Shown here: one piece after another, positions 1-9,023 of the stretch | Position numbering within the stretch: position 1 is the first letter of the stretch | How the letters are laid out: the number at the start of each line of letters is the position of its first letter | Source of the DNA: Treponema bryantii | Lineage (GTDB): Bacteria > Spirochaetota > Spirochaetia > Treponematales > Treponemataceae | Assembly: GCF_900111035.1 (NCBI RefSeq) | Contig: NZ_FOFU01000001.1 | Coordinates: 62,001 to 126,000 of the forward strand | DNA: 64,000 nucleotides | Direction: 5' to 3' | Notes under the pieces: generated by a model | Database searches by the model: none | What the model was told of the DNA's origin: nothing | Seen by the model: only the letters and a program-made list of their open reading frames with translations | Program-made: the position numbers and the translations under genes

Positions 1-330
1 TCTAAGCGTCAGTTCTCTGTTGTATGGGATTGTACCCAGATGCCAGAGAATGATAATCCGGAAGAAAATCTGCTTCACTGGAGTGCAAGCCTGAACAGCA
101 AAGAATGGGTTATTGATATTGATGTTTTCTGCAAAATCCGTGAATTAAATAACCGTACTATTGAGCTGCCTGAAGGACAGAGAAAAATTCTGAACGTTCT
201 TGAAGGTGGTTCTGGTACAGGCGAAATAAAACTCTATAAGCATATTGGCAGCACCCTCGAACAGATCGAACACGCTACACTTCAGAAAGTGTTCTGCGAG
301 TTCGGTCATATCGAAGATGGCGAGTTCTAA
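1..330 (+). CDS. Unknown protein, 3' part only
   Basis: The reading frame is open from the first base of the window and stops at 328-330, so this is the last 109 codons of a gene that begins to the left. The first ATG inside the window (40) has no Shine-Dalgarno site and the frame continues upstream, so it is probably internal. The fragment is acidic, has no membrane segment, and contains a short GGSGTGE loop. I do not recognise the family. It converges on clpB with 13 bases between the stop codons and no obvious terminator. Confidence 0.6.
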   Translation, partial: SKRQFSVVWDCTQMPENDNPEENLLHWSASLNSKEWVIDIDVFCKIRELNNRTIELPEGQRKILNVLEGGSGTGEIKLYKHIGSTLEQIEHATLQKVFCEFGHIEDGEF

Positions 331-343
331 GTTCTGCGGTTAT

Positions 344-2932
344 TTATCTGCTGAATATCAGCTTTCCATCATCCGACTTAATCTTAATCACATCTCCGTC
401 CCGTACATTACCTGCAAGTAATTCTCGAGCCAGAGTATTTTCAACATAAGTCTGAATTGCTCTCTTAACCGGACGTGCGCCCATTGTCGGGTCGTAGCCT
501 TTTTCGCATAGGAAGTCCATTGCACTCTGGTCAAAGTCCAAAGTAATTTTGCGGTCTGCAAGACGGCTCTGTACTCGTTCAAGCTGCAGCTTAATGATAG
601 AGGCAATATGCTCTTTACCTAGCTGCTGGAACATTACGATTTCGTCAATACGGTTCAGGAACTCTGGACGGAAGGTCTGGCGCAAAAGAACGTTTATTTT
701 GTCTTTAACGCTGTCGCCTGTTTCACCTTTTTCTGCAGCTTCGAGAATAAGGTCACTTCCAAGGTTGCTTGTCATGATGATAATCGTATTCTTAAAGTCT
801 ACGACACGGCCCTGTCCGTCTGTAAGACGGCCGTCATCGAGTACCTGCAGCAATACATTGAATACATCCGGGTGAGCCTTTTCAACTTCATCAAAAAGAA
901 TAACGCTGTATGGTCGGCGGCGAACGGCTTCTGTGAGCTGACCACCTTCATCGTAGCCAACGTATCCCGGAGGTGCTCCAATAAGACGTGTCACACTGAA
1001 CTTTTCCATGTACTCAGACATATCAATTCGGGTGAGAGCCTTTTCATCGTTGAACAGGAAGTCTGCAAGAGTTTTTGCAAGCTCAGTTTTGCCAACTCCT
1101 GTTGGTCCTATGAACATAAAACTTCCAAGCGGCTTGTTTGGATCATTAAGACCACTGCGGTTACGACGGATTGCGTCACTTACAACATTAACAGCCTCAT
1201 CCTGTCCGACAACTCTCTTGTGGAGTACGTTTTCAAGTTCAAGATATTTCTGTTTTTCTCCTGTCATCATTTTTGCAACAGGAATACCAGTCCAGGTAGA
1301 AACAACCTTTGCAATATCTTCTTCTGTTACAGACTGGCGGAGAAGGGAATCTCTGCCGCCTTCTGCGCGTTCCTTTTCTGCAGCTAGGGCTGCATCGAGG
1401 TCCTTCTGAAGGGCTGGGATTGTACTGTATTTAAGTTCAGCCGCTTTTGCAAGATTTCCATTGCGGGTATACTTTTCTTCCTCAAAGCGGGCCTGCTCAA
1501 GTTGTTCTTTTATCTTACGTGACTTATCAATATTTTCCTTTTCATTCTGCCACTGAAGCTTCATGGTATCACGGCGGCCTGTAATTTCGGAAAGTTCCTT
1601 CTCAAGCTTTGAAAGTCTTTCTTTACTTGCTGCATCATCTTCCTTACTCAATGACTGCTTTTCAATCTGCAGCTGAAGCATCTTTCGTTCAACCTGATCG
1701 AGTTCTGTAGGCTGGCTTTCAATTTCCATCTTAAGACGGCTGGCTGCTTCATCAACAAGGTCAATTGCCTTATCCGGCATAAAGCGGGAAGTGATATAGC
1801 GGTTACTCAAGGTAGCAGCGGCAACCAGGGCTTCATCTTCAATTCTAACTCCATGATGGATTTCGTACTTTTCGCGAAGTCCACGGAGAATTGCAATTGT
1901 ATCTTCTACGCTAGGTTCTGCACAGTAAACCTGCTGGAAACGGCGTTCAAGGGCTGCATCCTTTTCAATGTACTTGCGGTATTCGTCGAGGGTAGTAGCG
2001 CCTATGGCACGAAGTTCACCTCGGGCGAGGGCCGGCTTAAGAAGATTGCTGGCATCCATGCTTCCTTCTGTAGCTCCTGCTCCAACGAGGGTGTGAAGTT
2101 CATCAATAAAGAGTATAATCTGTCCTTCGCTCTTTGTTACTTCTGTTATAAGCGCTTTAAGACGCTCTTCAAACTCACCGCGGAACTTAGCACCGGCTAC
2201 AAGCGCACCAAGATCGAGGGCGAGGAGTCGTTTATTTTTAAGACTTTCAGGAACATCGCCGCTTGCGATACGGCGGGCAAGACCCTCTACAATGGCTGTC
2301 TTACCAACACCCGGTTCACCGATAATTACCGGATTATTCTTTGTACGGCGGCAGAGTACCTGCATAACACGGCGGATTTCTTCATCACGGCCAATTACAG
2401 GATCAATCTTATCCTGACGGGCTGCGGCTGTAAGGTCGCGGCAGTATTTTTCAAGGCTGCGTGTTTTAGCTTCGGGATCGTTTGAGTCTACAGTCTGGTT
2501 TCCGCGTACAGATTTAAGTGCTTCAAAAACAGAATTGTGATTTATTCCGGAACGGCGGAGAAGATCTCCTGTACGGTCATCAGCTTCTGTCATGGCAAGC
2601 AGAATATGCTCTGTAGAAAGATACTGGTCGTGAAGGGCAGTCATTTCATTTTCTGCCTTTGCAAGTACTTTCTGCATTGAACCTGACAAATAAACCTGAG
2701 CGGCTCCAGACACTTTTGGATTTGAAGAAACAAGTTCCTTCACTTTTTTGATGAGTTCTATTGACGGAACTCCGACTCGTTCTACAACAGGCGCAATGAG
2801 CCCGTCCTGCTGTTCAAGCAGAGCCTGCAGAACATGTTCGGTTCCTATTTCTGAGTTATCGTTTTTGTTGGCAATTGAAGAAGCCTCCTGTAAGGCTTCC
2901 TGTGTTTTGATTGTAAAATTTTCGTAATTCAT
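344..2932 (-). CDS. clpB: ATP-dependent chaperone ClpB
   Basis: Cytoplasmic Hsp100 disaggregase that threads aggregated proteins through its hexamer together with DnaK. Order of domains: Clp N-terminal repeats (about 1-145), first AAA+ domain with Walker A GEPGVGKT near 205-212, the long middle coiled coil (about 400-530) that distinguishes ClpB from ClpA/ClpC, and a second AAA+ domain with GPTGVGKT and an arginine-rich C-terminal domain ending near [13 protein letters not shown]. Length 862 residues is normal. The ATG at 2932 (MNYENF) is chosen because AGAAGG lies 8 bases upstream; a GTG at 2941 in the same frame lacks a site. No CIRCE-type HrcA operator is seen; the promoter overlaps that of divergent rlmJ. 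Confidence 0.97.
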   Translation of the reverse strand: MNYENFTIKTQEALQEASSIANKNDNSEIGTEHVLQALLEQQDGLIAPVVERVGVPSIELIKKVKELVSSNPKVSGAAQVYLSGSMQKVLAKAENEMTALHDQYLSTEHILLAMTEADDRTGDLLRRSGINHNSVFEALKSVRGNQTVDSNDPEAKTRSLEKYCRDLTAAARQDKIDPVIGRDEEIRRVMQVLCRRTKNNPVIIGEPGVGKTAIVEGLARRIASGDVPESLKNKRLLALDLGALVAGAKFRGEFEERLKALITEVTKSEGQIILFIDELHTLVGAGATEGSMDASNLLKPALARGELRAIGATTLDEYRKYIEKDAALERRFQQVYCAEPSVEDTIAILRGLREKYEIHHGVRIEDEALVAAATLSNRYITSRFMPDKAIDLVDEAASRLKMEIESQPTELDQVERKMLQLQIEKQSLSKEDDAASKERLSKLEKELSEITGRRDTMKLQWQNEKENIDKSRKIKEQLEQARFEEEKYTRNGNLAKAAELKYSTIPALQKDLDAALAAEKERAEGGRDSLLRQSVTEEDIAKVVSTWTGIPVAKMMTGEKQKYLELENVLHKRVVGQDEAVNVVSDAIRRNRSGLNDPNKPLGSFMFIGPTGVGKTELAKTLADFLFNDEKALTRIDMSEYMEKFSVTRLIGAPPGYVGYDEGGQLTEAVRRRPYSVILFDEVEKAHPDVFNVLLQVLDDGRLTDGQGRVVDFKNTIIIMTSNLGSDLILEAAEKGETGDSVKDKINVLLRQTFRPEFLNRIDEIVMFQQLGKEHIASIIKLQLERVQSRLADRKITLDFDQSAMDFLCEKGYDPTMGARPVKRAIQTYVENTLARELLAGNVRDGDVIKIKSDDGKLIFSR

Positions 2933-2951
2933 AATCATCACCTTCTTTTAT

Positions 2952-2995
2952 AAAATAATAATGAAAGTGACTAAAGGCAAGTTTTATGTTATTAT
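2952..2995. promoter_or_regulatory. Overlapping divergent promoters of clpB and rlmJ
   Basis: On the minus strand TTGCCT (2975-2980) and TATTTT (2952-2957) are separated by 17 bases and serve clpB, leaving a short leader with a Shine-Dalgarno site. On the plus strand GTGACT (2967-2972) and TATTAT (2990-2995), also 17 apart, serve rlmJ; the -10 box ends 6 bases before the ATG, so that transcript would be leaderless. The two -35 boxes interlock, so polymerase binding should be mutually exclusive. Confidence 0.55.
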
Positions 2996-3001
2996 TCATC
3001 C

Positions 3002-3895
3002 ATGCTTTCATATCAGCACATTTTTCATGCGGGAAACCATGCAGACCTTTTGAAACATACGGTTTTAATTCAGGTTTTAAAATCTCTAAATAAAAAAGAA
3101 AAGCCTTATACATTTTTTGATACTCATAGCGGAAGCGGGCTTTATGATCTTACCGATAGCCGCAGCCTGAAAACTGGAGAGGCGGAGAAGGGGATTTCTG
3201 TTTTTTCTAAAACTGATGGAGATGTTCCTTCTGCTTTTGCTGATTATCTTTCTTTTGTAAAGTCATATCTTTCTGATTCACGTTATCCGGGGTCGCCGGA
3301 GATAGAACGGCGCTATATGAGAAGGCAGGATGTTCTTATTCTTTCGGAGCTTCATCCTCAGGAAATTGAAAATCTTCGCGAAAATATGAAAAGACCGTGC
3401 GAGGGCAGTCCTACTGTTCAGGTGCATAACAGAAGTGGCTGGGAGATGCTGAAAGCGCTGACACCACCACAGACTAAGCGAGGTGCTGTCCTTATTGACC
3501 CGAGTTATGAAGAAAGTTCGGACTACGAGAATGCTGCAGATACAATATGTGCAGTTCATAAAAAATGGACTAACGGTATTATTATGCTGTGGTATCCGCT
3601 GCTTGCCCATCGCGAGGGCGAGATTGAAGCTATGCTTGACAGAATTATCGAAGGTGCGCGGGCTATAAATCAGAATATTGAAATCTGCGATTTGAGACTA
3701 GAGTTTTTTGATAAGTCAGAACATAAGGAAGTATCTCTTGAAGAATTCCGTGCTGAAAACGGAAAGAATCCACCACGCCTTTATGGCAGTGGAATGCTTG
3801 TTTTGAATTCTCCATGGAAACTCGAAGAAGATATTCAATCAGTAATTGAATATATTAAAAATGAAATCGGATTCCAGCATCAAACGGAAGGCTGA
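3002..3895 (+). CDS. rlmJ: 23S rRNA (adenine(2030)-N6)-methyltransferase RlmJ
   Basis: SAM-dependent methyltransferase of the RlmJ family, which methylates A2030 (E. coli numbering) of 23S rRNA. The start, with YQHIFHAGNHADLLKH, is the family signature, followed by the SAM-binding FFDTHSGSGLY. The catalytic motif reads DPSY rather than the usual DPPY (VLIDPSYEES, about residue 165). Length 297 is near the family norm. No Shine-Dalgarno site precedes the ATG; the promoter places transcription start at or next to it. The 3' end overlaps the convergent gene at 3855 by 41 bases. Confidence 0.92.
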   Translation: MLSYQHIFHAGNHADLLKHTVLIQVLKSLNKKEKPYTFFDTHSGSGLYDLTDSRSLKTGEAEKGISVFSKTDGDVPSAFADYLSFVKSYLSDSRYPGSPEIERRYMRRQDVLILSELHPQEIENLRENMKRPCEGSPTVQVHNRSGWEMLKALTPPQTKRGAVLIDPSYEESSDYENAADTICAVHKKWTNGIIMLWYPLLAHREGEIEAMLDRIIEGARAINQNIEICDLRLEFFDKSEHKEVSLEEFRAENGKNPPRLYGSGMLVLNSPWKLEEDIQSVIEYIKNEIGFQHQTEG

Positions 3896-4397
3896 GAATA
3901 AATGCTCCCTTAAACTCTGAATCACTCAGATTTTTTACATAGCCGGGAACTACATTCTGCTGAACATAAAGTTCCATGAAATTATCCCAGAAAAGCCAGT
4001 TCATTCCGGCAAAGAATCTTGCCCCTGCTGTCATTCCCCAGTTTTTGAAATCTGTGGTAAGAAAACTTGCATCTGCACCAAAGCCTGAATAAAAGTTCCA
4101 GGTATTTTTAAGCTGAAGATCTATAGCATAATAATCTGCAAACCCATAAAATCCGTATGTAAAATCAGAATCTTCTTTTCCTGCTTCCAGACCAAAACCT
4201 GCTGCAACAGGAATACGGCTTAGTCTTATAGTGCCCGTAATACGTCCTGTAAAGTTTTCAAGTTTTGTGCGTTCTTCATTTATCAAAAGTCCTGGATTTC
4301 CGCTTATCTGAACACCGGAAGCTGTAGCAAAAATTTTTGCATGGAAAACGATTATTAGGAAAACAATTAAAAAGAGTGATTTTTTTGAGTTCTGCAT
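3855..4397 (-). CDS. Exported protein, possible small outer-membrane beta barrel
   Basis: 180 residues. An N-terminal signal peptide (KKSLFLIVFLIIVFHAKIFA) is followed by alternating polar/aromatic stretches and ends with FHF, a terminal aromatic typical of outer-membrane barrels; this reading is inference. The ATG at 4397 gives a clean signal peptide, whereas the open frame extends 60 codons further upstream into the ParB-like gene without a plausible signal. It is third after PBP1A and the ParB-like gene, with only 10 bases between the last two. No specific family recognised. Confidence 0.6.
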   Translation of the reverse strand: MQNSKKSLFLIVFLIIVFHAKIFATASGVQISGNPGLLINEERTKLENFTGRITGTIRLSRIPVAAGFGLEAGKEDSDFTYGFYGFADYYAIDLQLKNTWNFYSGFGADASFLTTDFKNWGMTAGARFFAGMNWLFWDNFMELYVQQNVVPGYVKNLSDSEFKGAFILSLPFDAGIRFHF

Positions 4398-4407
4398 TTT
4401 AGTGTCT

Positions 4408-4806
4408 TTATTTTTTATGGAAATAGTCTGCAATTTTCTGGAACAGATGTTTGAAGAAAAGATAAATCTTATAGAAAATATTAGGATTTCGTAATCTCTG
4501 AAGTCTCTTATAACCTTCCAGCAATTCAGCATCTGTAAATTCTTTTCGCTGATTATTTTCTTCAATCTCCATTTCAAGCTGATCTACTTCAGTGAGATTG
4601 TCGATTATATTTGCATTGATGCTTGTCCATCCGAGCTGGATAGCAGATTGAAGACGGCGTTCACCCGCAATCAGTTCATAACGACTGTTGAGGGTAATCG
4701 GATTCATAAGTCCGTAGATTCTCATACTGTCTTTCAGGTCTTCAAGATTTCCTAAATCTTTGCGAACCCTTTTTTTTATTTTGATGTCCTTAATCTGTAC
4801 CAGCAC
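4408..4806 (-). CDS. ParB/Srx-fold N-terminal domain protein
   Basis: 132 residues matching the N-terminal ParB (ParB/sulfiredoxin) domain: an opening VQIKDIKI strand, LKDSMRIYGLMNPITL, and the nucleotide-binding LIAGERRL motif near residue 48. It lacks the helix-turn-helix and dimerisation parts of a chromosome-partitioning ParB; instead it ends in an aromatic/basic amphipathic helix (FYKIYLFFKHLFQKIADYFHKK region) that could touch the membrane. GTG start at 4806 with GGAG 7 bases upstream. It lies 20 bases after the PBP1A gene, suggesting co-transcription. Function unknown; a CTP-binding switch tied to the envelope would be speculation. Confidence 0.75.
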   Translation of the reverse strand: MLVQIKDIKIKKRVRKDLGNLEDLKDSMRIYGLMNPITLNSRYELIAGERRLQSAIQLGWTSINANIIDNLTEVDQLEMEIEENNQRKEFTDAELLEGYKRLQRLRNPNIFYKIYLFFKHLFQKIADYFHKK

Positions 4807-4826
4807 TGTCTTCTCCGATAATTAGT

Positions 4827-7370
4827 CTAATCCATAAGATAGTTATAGTCAAATTTAGATGCAGAGTTTGAAGTATCCATTTCAGCTTCGTTCTCATCAT
4901 CGTCATATGTATAATCTGAAGTAAGCGGTGCATTCAAATCAAAGGTAAGCGGAGAAGTATCAAAGTCAAAACTCATACGCTGACCAGATTTATACATTTC
5001 TTTTTCAAGACGAATAATTGAAAGAACTGAATTAGAAGTACTTGAATGAATGGGGCAGATTTCAGTAGGCTGAGTTCCTGCAAGATACCACTGTGTTGTT
5101 GAACGCTCACAGGAATCTGTAAGAATCATACCGCTGTCTGCACATACAGTACATTCGATAACTCCTTCCAGAGGCTTAATCCAGTCTTTATAAGGAAGAT
5201 CTGCATGTACCTTATCAAAATATTCACCCCAGGCAAAACCGGCAAGAGTTGCACCTGTAATATTCAAACCAAGAGACTGTCCTGGTCTGTCAAAACCAAA
5301 CCAGAATGCAGCTGCATAATAAGGAGTAATACCACAAGTCCATGCATCAGCCCAGTTCTGTGTTGTACCAGTTTTACCGCCGGCAGGCATTGTGTAGCGT
5401 CTTCCGTTAGCATCTTTATAATCAAAATGCCATTTCTGTGCGCCAAGGGTACCACCGTTATTTACAGTCTGTTCAAGGAGTTTAATCATAACAAACGAAG
5501 TTTGAGGTGAAATTACCTGAATCTTATCACCCTTTGCAGCCTGAGCCTTTCTTATGTCGAGTTCAGGATTTAATATTACATTTCCATTCTTGTCTTCAAC
5601 AGTTCTGATTGCCATTGGTGTAATATCTTTACCACCATTAGCAAAGATTGCGTAAGCTCGTGCCATTTCAACAGGACGAACAGAACAAACACCAAGACCA
5701 AGAGGATATACAGGATCGAAACTTCTGCTTTCAAGTTCATTCTGAGGAATACCAAGAAGTTTTGATGCTCTGTCAATTGCTGCTTCAAATCCGATTCCAT
5801 CAAGAATCTTAAGAGATGGAACGTTCATAGAATGGGTAAGTGCATACCAGAGAGAAACGTTACCTTCCCATTCACCACGGAAGTTTAATGGAATATATGG
5901 TTTTCCATCAGCAGTGTGGAATACAACCATACTGTCTGAAATCTGAGTTGTCGGTGTAAATTTGCGTGAGTCAATTGCTGCAGAGTAGTAAAGCGGCTTA
6001 AAGGTAGAACCCGGCTGAACAAGCCCCTGAGTTGCACGAATAAGCTGATTGTCAGAATCGAATTTACTTCCACCAACAAGAGCATCTATGTAGCCGTTAG
6101 AGTGATCAAGGGCAATCATAGTACCTTCAATTGTGGTCTTTTCTTCATTCTGCTTAGCGATTGCTGTAGCACGGTTTACGATATTAACCTTGAGCTTTTC
6201 AGAACCTGTCATAAGAGAGATTGCATCAAGCACAGGGTTAATCTTATTTACATAAGTATTATTAGCAACGATTTCTGTACGCTGCTCACTAACCTTAAGT
6301 TCAGGGATATCAAAAAGAAGGGCAAGCATTTCTGTCATTGGAACATAAACATTTGTTGCTACTCCTGTCTTAGAAGAATGCTCTTTCTTATAGCGGCGGT
6401 TAGCATCGGCAATATATTTTTCCATTACAGATTGCGCAATCTGCTGATGTGTAAGATTAAGAGTTGTATTAACTGTAAATCCTGAAGTGTAAATATCATC
6501 AGAACCGTAAATCATACCGGAAAGCTCACGGCGAACATATTCAGAGAACCATGGCGCTTTATCATCACGCATCATATAGGCTGAAGTAGAAGTTCTTGTG
6601 TAGTCAAAGTTAGCCCAGTAATTTTCAAAAGATTCATCTGCTTCTTCCTTAGAAAGGAATCCTGCATCAACCATAGATGACAGAACATATTTCTGACGAT
6701 CCATTGCTCTGTTAGGATGATCAAAAGGATTATAGAAGGCAGGGTTTGAAAGCTGAATTACAAGAATAGCAGCTTCTGCAGGAGTAATTTCTGTTGCATC
6801 ATGTCCAAAGTAGTATTTTGAAGCAGCGTTTACACCGTAGGTACCGCCACCAAAGTAAATTTTATTAAGATAGAGTTCAAGGATTTCGTTTTTAGAATAG
6901 CGGCGTTCCATCTGGATAGCCCACCAGAGTTCCTTAAGCTTACGGATTACAGATTTATCAGAACGGTCACAGTAAAGGGTTCCTGCAATCTGCTGGGTGA
7001 GGGTAGAACCACCACCAAGAGAACGGCCGGTAAGTATACCGGAAACACCACGCAAAATTGCTTTAAGATTAAAGCCGGCGTGAGAGAAAAATACGTTATC
7101 CTCACGAGTAATAAGTGCATCAATCATCTGCTGAGGAAGATTGTTGTAGGCGATGATTTCACGCTTTTCATCTGAAGCGAACTCGGTGATTACTTCACCA
7201 TTTATATCAAGCAGCTTTGTAGGAAGAGCGGTATCAAAATCGGTTATATATTCAGAATTAATTATATTGCGGGTTTCAGAAACTGACCATCCAAGAAAAA
7301 GTCCCATGACAATAGAACCAAGAAAAAACAACGAGATGATCACAATTCCAGATTTCTTAATTTTCATCAT
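4827..7370 (-). CDS. Class A penicillin-binding protein 1A (transglycosylase/transpeptidase)
   Basis: Bifunctional peptidoglycan synthase anchored in the inner membrane. One N-terminal membrane helix (about 7-29) is followed by a GT51 glycosyltransferase domain with catalytic Glu in ITREDNVFFSHAG (about E90) and GGGSTLTQQIAG (119-130), then a transpeptidase domain with the active-site SxxK in PGSTFKPL (about 455), SMN, and KTGTTQ (about 668). Length 847 is normal. Two adjacent ATGs (7370, 7367) are both possible. TATAAT (7380-7385) with TTCACT 17 bases further up sits 9 bases before the start, so the leader is only a few bases. First gene of a three-gene unit. Confidence 0.95.
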   Translation of the reverse strand: MMKIKKSGIVIISLFFLGSIVMGLFLGWSVSETRNIINSEYITDFDTALPTKLLDINGEVITEFASDEKREIIAYNNLPQQMIDALITREDNVFFSHAGFNLKAILRGVSGILTGRSLGGGSTLTQQIAGTLYCDRSDKSVIRKLKELWWAIQMERRYSKNEILELYLNKIYFGGGTYGVNAASKYYFGHDATEITPAEAAILVIQLSNPAFYNPFDHPNRAMDRQKYVLSSMVDAGFLSKEEADESFENYWANFDYTRTSTSAYMMRDDKAPWFSEYVRRELSGMIYGSDDIYTSGFTVNTTLNLTHQQIAQSVMEKYIADANRRYKKEHSSKTGVATNVYVPMTEMLALLFDIPELKVSEQRTEIVANNTYVNKINPVLDAISLMTGSEKLKVNIVNRATAIAKQNEEKTTIEGTMIALDHSNGYIDALVGGSKFDSDNQLIRATQGLVQPGSTFKPLYYSAAIDSRKFTPTTQISDSMVVFHTADGKPYIPLNFRGEWEGNVSLWYALTHSMNVPSLKILDGIGFEAAIDRASKLLGIPQNELESRSFDPVYPLGLGVCSVRPVEMARAYAIFANGGKDITPMAIRTVEDKNGNVILNPELDIRKAQAAKGDKIQVISPQTSFVMIKLLEQTVNNGGTLGAQKWHFDYKDANGRRYTMPAGGKTGTTQNWADAWTCGITPYYAAAFWFGFDRPGQSLGLNITGATLAGFAWGEYFDKVHADLPYKDWIKPLEGVIECTVCADSGMILTDSCERSTTQWYLAGTQPTEICPIHSSTSNSVLSIIRLEKEMYKSGQRMSFDFDTSPLTFDLNAPLTSDYTYDDDENEAEMDTSNSASKFDYNYLMD

Positions 7371-7379
7371 ATTTTACCT

Positions 7380-7408
7380 ATTATAGTAGAAAATCTCAAA
7401 ATAGTGAA
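7380..7408 (-). promoter_or_regulatory. Promoter of the PBP1A operon
   Basis: Read on the minus strand: TTCACT (7403-7408), 17-base spacer, TATAAT (7380-7385), then 9 bases to the ATG. It lies inside the left flank of the palindromic element described next, so that element is upstream of, not within, the PBP1A transcript. Confidence 0.55.
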
Positions 7409-7432
7409 TAGTTACAACTTATAGGCTCATAT

Positions 7433-7592
7433 CTTAAAAATACCAGATGTGCGGGTCCCAGCGACGGCAAAACCGAAAAAGTAATCCCCCAGGGTGCCCC
7501 AGACTCCTCGTTTTTGCTTCGCAAAAACTTGTCGTAACCCTGGGACCCCCTTTTTCGTTTTGCCTGCGTCCCACACATCTGGTATTTTTAAG
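7433..7592 (-). repeat. Palindromic structured element, family C copy 1
   Basis: About 160 bases bounded by a 20-base perfect inverted repeat (7433-7452 against 7573-7592, sequence TCTTAAAAATACCAGATGTG and its complement). Inside it, read on the minus strand, comes GTGGGACGCAGGC, then nested stems (8-base CGAAAAAG/CTTTTTCG, 6-base CAGGGT/ACCCTG, 8-base GTTTTTGC/GCAAAAAC), then GCCGTCGCTGGGACCCGC. The same two terminal motifs occur in copy 2, but the stems there have different sequences that still pair. A further matching block, GAAAATCTC followed by A/G and AAATAGT, flanks both sides (7388-7404 and 7618-7634). Short open frames through it are shadows. Confidence 0.8.
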
Positions 7593-7680
7593 AAATAATC
7601 CGAAATCTCATAAATAACTATTTCGAGATTTTCACTTTTTACCAATAGAGAGATCGAGACTTTTTTCTAAACGGAAATTG

Positions 7681-7836
7681 CCTTGAAAACATAAAAAAAG
7701 TGGGACGCAGGCAAGAAACGATAAGGGGGAACCATCAGCGGCCGTGCGGGCGAAGCAAGCACGGGTAAGCGAAAGATGGGGGATACCTTATCGTTTTTGC
7801 CGTCGCTGGGACCCGCTTTTTTTATGTTTTCAAGGA
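7681..7836 (+). repeat. Palindromic structured element, family C copy 2
   Basis: Opposite in orientation to copy 1. Outer 20-base perfect inverted repeat CCTTGAAAACATAAAAAAAG (7681-7700) with its complement (7817-7836), unrelated in sequence to the copy 1 arms. Next the shared GTGGGACGCAGGC (7700-7712), an 8-base stem CGATAAGG/CCTTATCG, CCATC/GATGG, an inner CCGTGC/GCACGG hairpin with GCGAAGC in its loop, and the shared GCCGTCGCTGGGACCCGC. Conserved motifs therefore sit at an internal loop while the helices vary compensatorily. Whether it acts as RNA, as a DNA hairpin or as a mobile repeat cannot be told from the sequence. Confidence 0.8.
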
Positions 7837-7856
7837 TAGATGTCTGAATTTAAAAT

Positions 7857-7883
7857 AAAAAAGGCTCGGAATAGATCCGAGCC
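7857..7883 (-). terminator. Rho-independent terminator
   Basis: On the minus strand GGCTCGGA, loop TCTAT, TCCGAGCC, followed by six Ts. It ends transcription from the gene at 8028 and/or the candidate small RNA between them. Confidence 0.85.
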
Positions 7884-7975
7884 ATGCCCATCAGGCAATC
7901 GGGAACATGGGTGGGAGGGGAAAATGTTCCCGATATATTTATTATCGACCTCACCCCTCAAAATCTTTAATCGAA
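7857..7975 (-). ncRNA. Candidate small RNA or structured 3' UTR with C-rich loop
   Basis: Between the stop codon at 8028 and the terminator there are about 145 bases without a gene. On the minus strand they contain TTTTGAGGGGTGAGG, a perfect 9-base-pair hairpin CGGGAACAT/ATGTTCCCG (7900-7908 with 7924-7932) whose 15-base loop is TTTCCCCTCCCACCC, and the terminator hairpin. GGGTG upstream can pair with CACCC of the loop, a possible pseudoknot. The loop resembles an anti-Shine-Dalgarno seed. A promoter of its own (TATATT near 7981) is weak, so it may be a processed 3' UTR. No known RNA family recognised. Confidence 0.35.
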
Positions 7976-8027
7976 ATATAAAAAAATATGAAAGAAAATA
8001 ATAAAAGATGTTGATTAAGAAATAACT

Positions 8028-9023
8028 CTAGTCTTCAGTTATCTGTAAATCTAAAGCGAAATTGGCAGTATAAGTTTTGCCCTTTATGGCATTTATTGAA
8101 CGGAGAATCTCATAGTCTCCGATTCTGACCTTGAGTCTATGTTCCCCCTCTGTAATTACAAATTCTTTACCGAAAGTTGTACATTTTACATCATCAAGCA
8201 GAACATCAGTTCCTTCTGGCGCAGTGATGAGAAGGGTAGGCTCAAGACTCTTCATTTCAACAGTAAGCTCTGTAGTTTTTGCACGGTCAATGCGAACTGT
8301 GCGAACTTCGTTTCTGTAAGCTTCTGAAATAATCGAAATATCATGAACACCAGTGTCCAGAAGAACCTTAGAGTGTTCATTGAGTAAAGTCATCTTATCA
8401 TCAATAAAAATTGTACAAGGAGCAAGCTGTTTTTCAGATGAAACAAGCTTAAAAGACAACTGGCCCTTATTCATAAGAATAGGTTTTACTGTAATAGGCA
8501 CAATTGCATTAAGAGTTTCTTCTGGAACACCTTTCATTACCGGCTGAAGTCTTACAAAAATCATGTTTTTGGAAGGCGTAATGACAGTATCTACCTTTGT
8601 AGTATAATTATTTGATTTTATGGAATTTTCGCTTTTAAGTGGAATCTGTAGTACCCATGAAAGCTTGCCGGGAAGTGTTCTTACATAAGCCCTTGTTCCG
8701 CTATAGTCAATTTGAGAAGCTTTTGGTGTAGGAGTGATATTTGAATATACCGAACAGGCTACAGAATCTGTCCACGATGCAACTGTTTCTGGAATCTCAA
8801 ATTTCAATTCCAGTCCTTCAAGGAAGGTCTGGTCTGCAGGAAGTGTAATGGCAAGAGCTTCGTTGATACCAAGTTTTGCTGTTCCTTCTGATTCTGCAGT
8901 CTGTACAACTGTAAGCTCATGTACCTTGCTTACACGGAAACTTTCCGCATTTAATGCGGTAATTCCCGAAATCAGGAAGAGAGAAAACAGAGCTTTTTTT
9001 GCACAGAATATTCTATTCATCAT
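8028..9023 (-). CDS. Exported protein with C-terminal PEGA-like domain
   Basis: 331 residues. Signal peptide in the first 25 residues (KKALFSLFLISGITALNA, cleavage expected before ESF). The body is beta-rich; residues about 255-325 contain PTLLITAPEGTDVLLDDVKC and a following GEHRLKVRIGDYE, which resemble PEGA repeats, small beta domains often found on surface or periplasmic proteins. The upstream M23 peptidase gene overlaps it by 4 bases (ATGA), so the two are translationally coupled and probably act together at the cell wall. The exact role is unknown. Either of two adjacent ATGs (9023, 9020) may be used. Confidence 0.65.
   Translation of the reverse strand: MMNRIFCAKKALFSLFLISGITALNAESFRVSKVHELTVVQTAESEGTAKLGINEALAITLPADQTFLEGLELKFEIPETVASWTDSVACSVYSNITPTPKASQIDYSGTRAYVRTLPGKLSWVLQIPLKSENSIKSNNYTTKVDTVITPSKNMIFVRLQPVMKGVPEETLNAIVPITVKPILMNKGQLSFKLVSSEKQLAPCTIFIDDKMTLLNEHSKVLLDTGVHDISIISEAYRNEVRTVRIDRAKTTELTVEMKSLEPTLLITAPEGTDVLLDDVKCTTFGKEFVITEGEHRLKVRIGDYEILRSINAIKGKTYTANFALDLQITED

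Noticed and set aside
1853-2485. 210-codon plus-strand frame opposite clpB
   Set aside because: Antisense shadow of a well-defined gene; composition shows no independent coding signal.
2933-3001. CIRCE/HrcA operator for clpB
   Set aside because: No TTAGCACTC-type inverted repeat in the spacer.
4398-4577. Longer version of the exported protein starting at 4577
   Set aside because: The extra 60 residues overlap the ParB-like gene and would bury the signal peptide.
7396-7645. Two short minus-strand open frames through the palindromic element
   Set aside because: They are created by the repeat itself, have no ribosome site, and the region is explained by paired arms and shared loop motifs.
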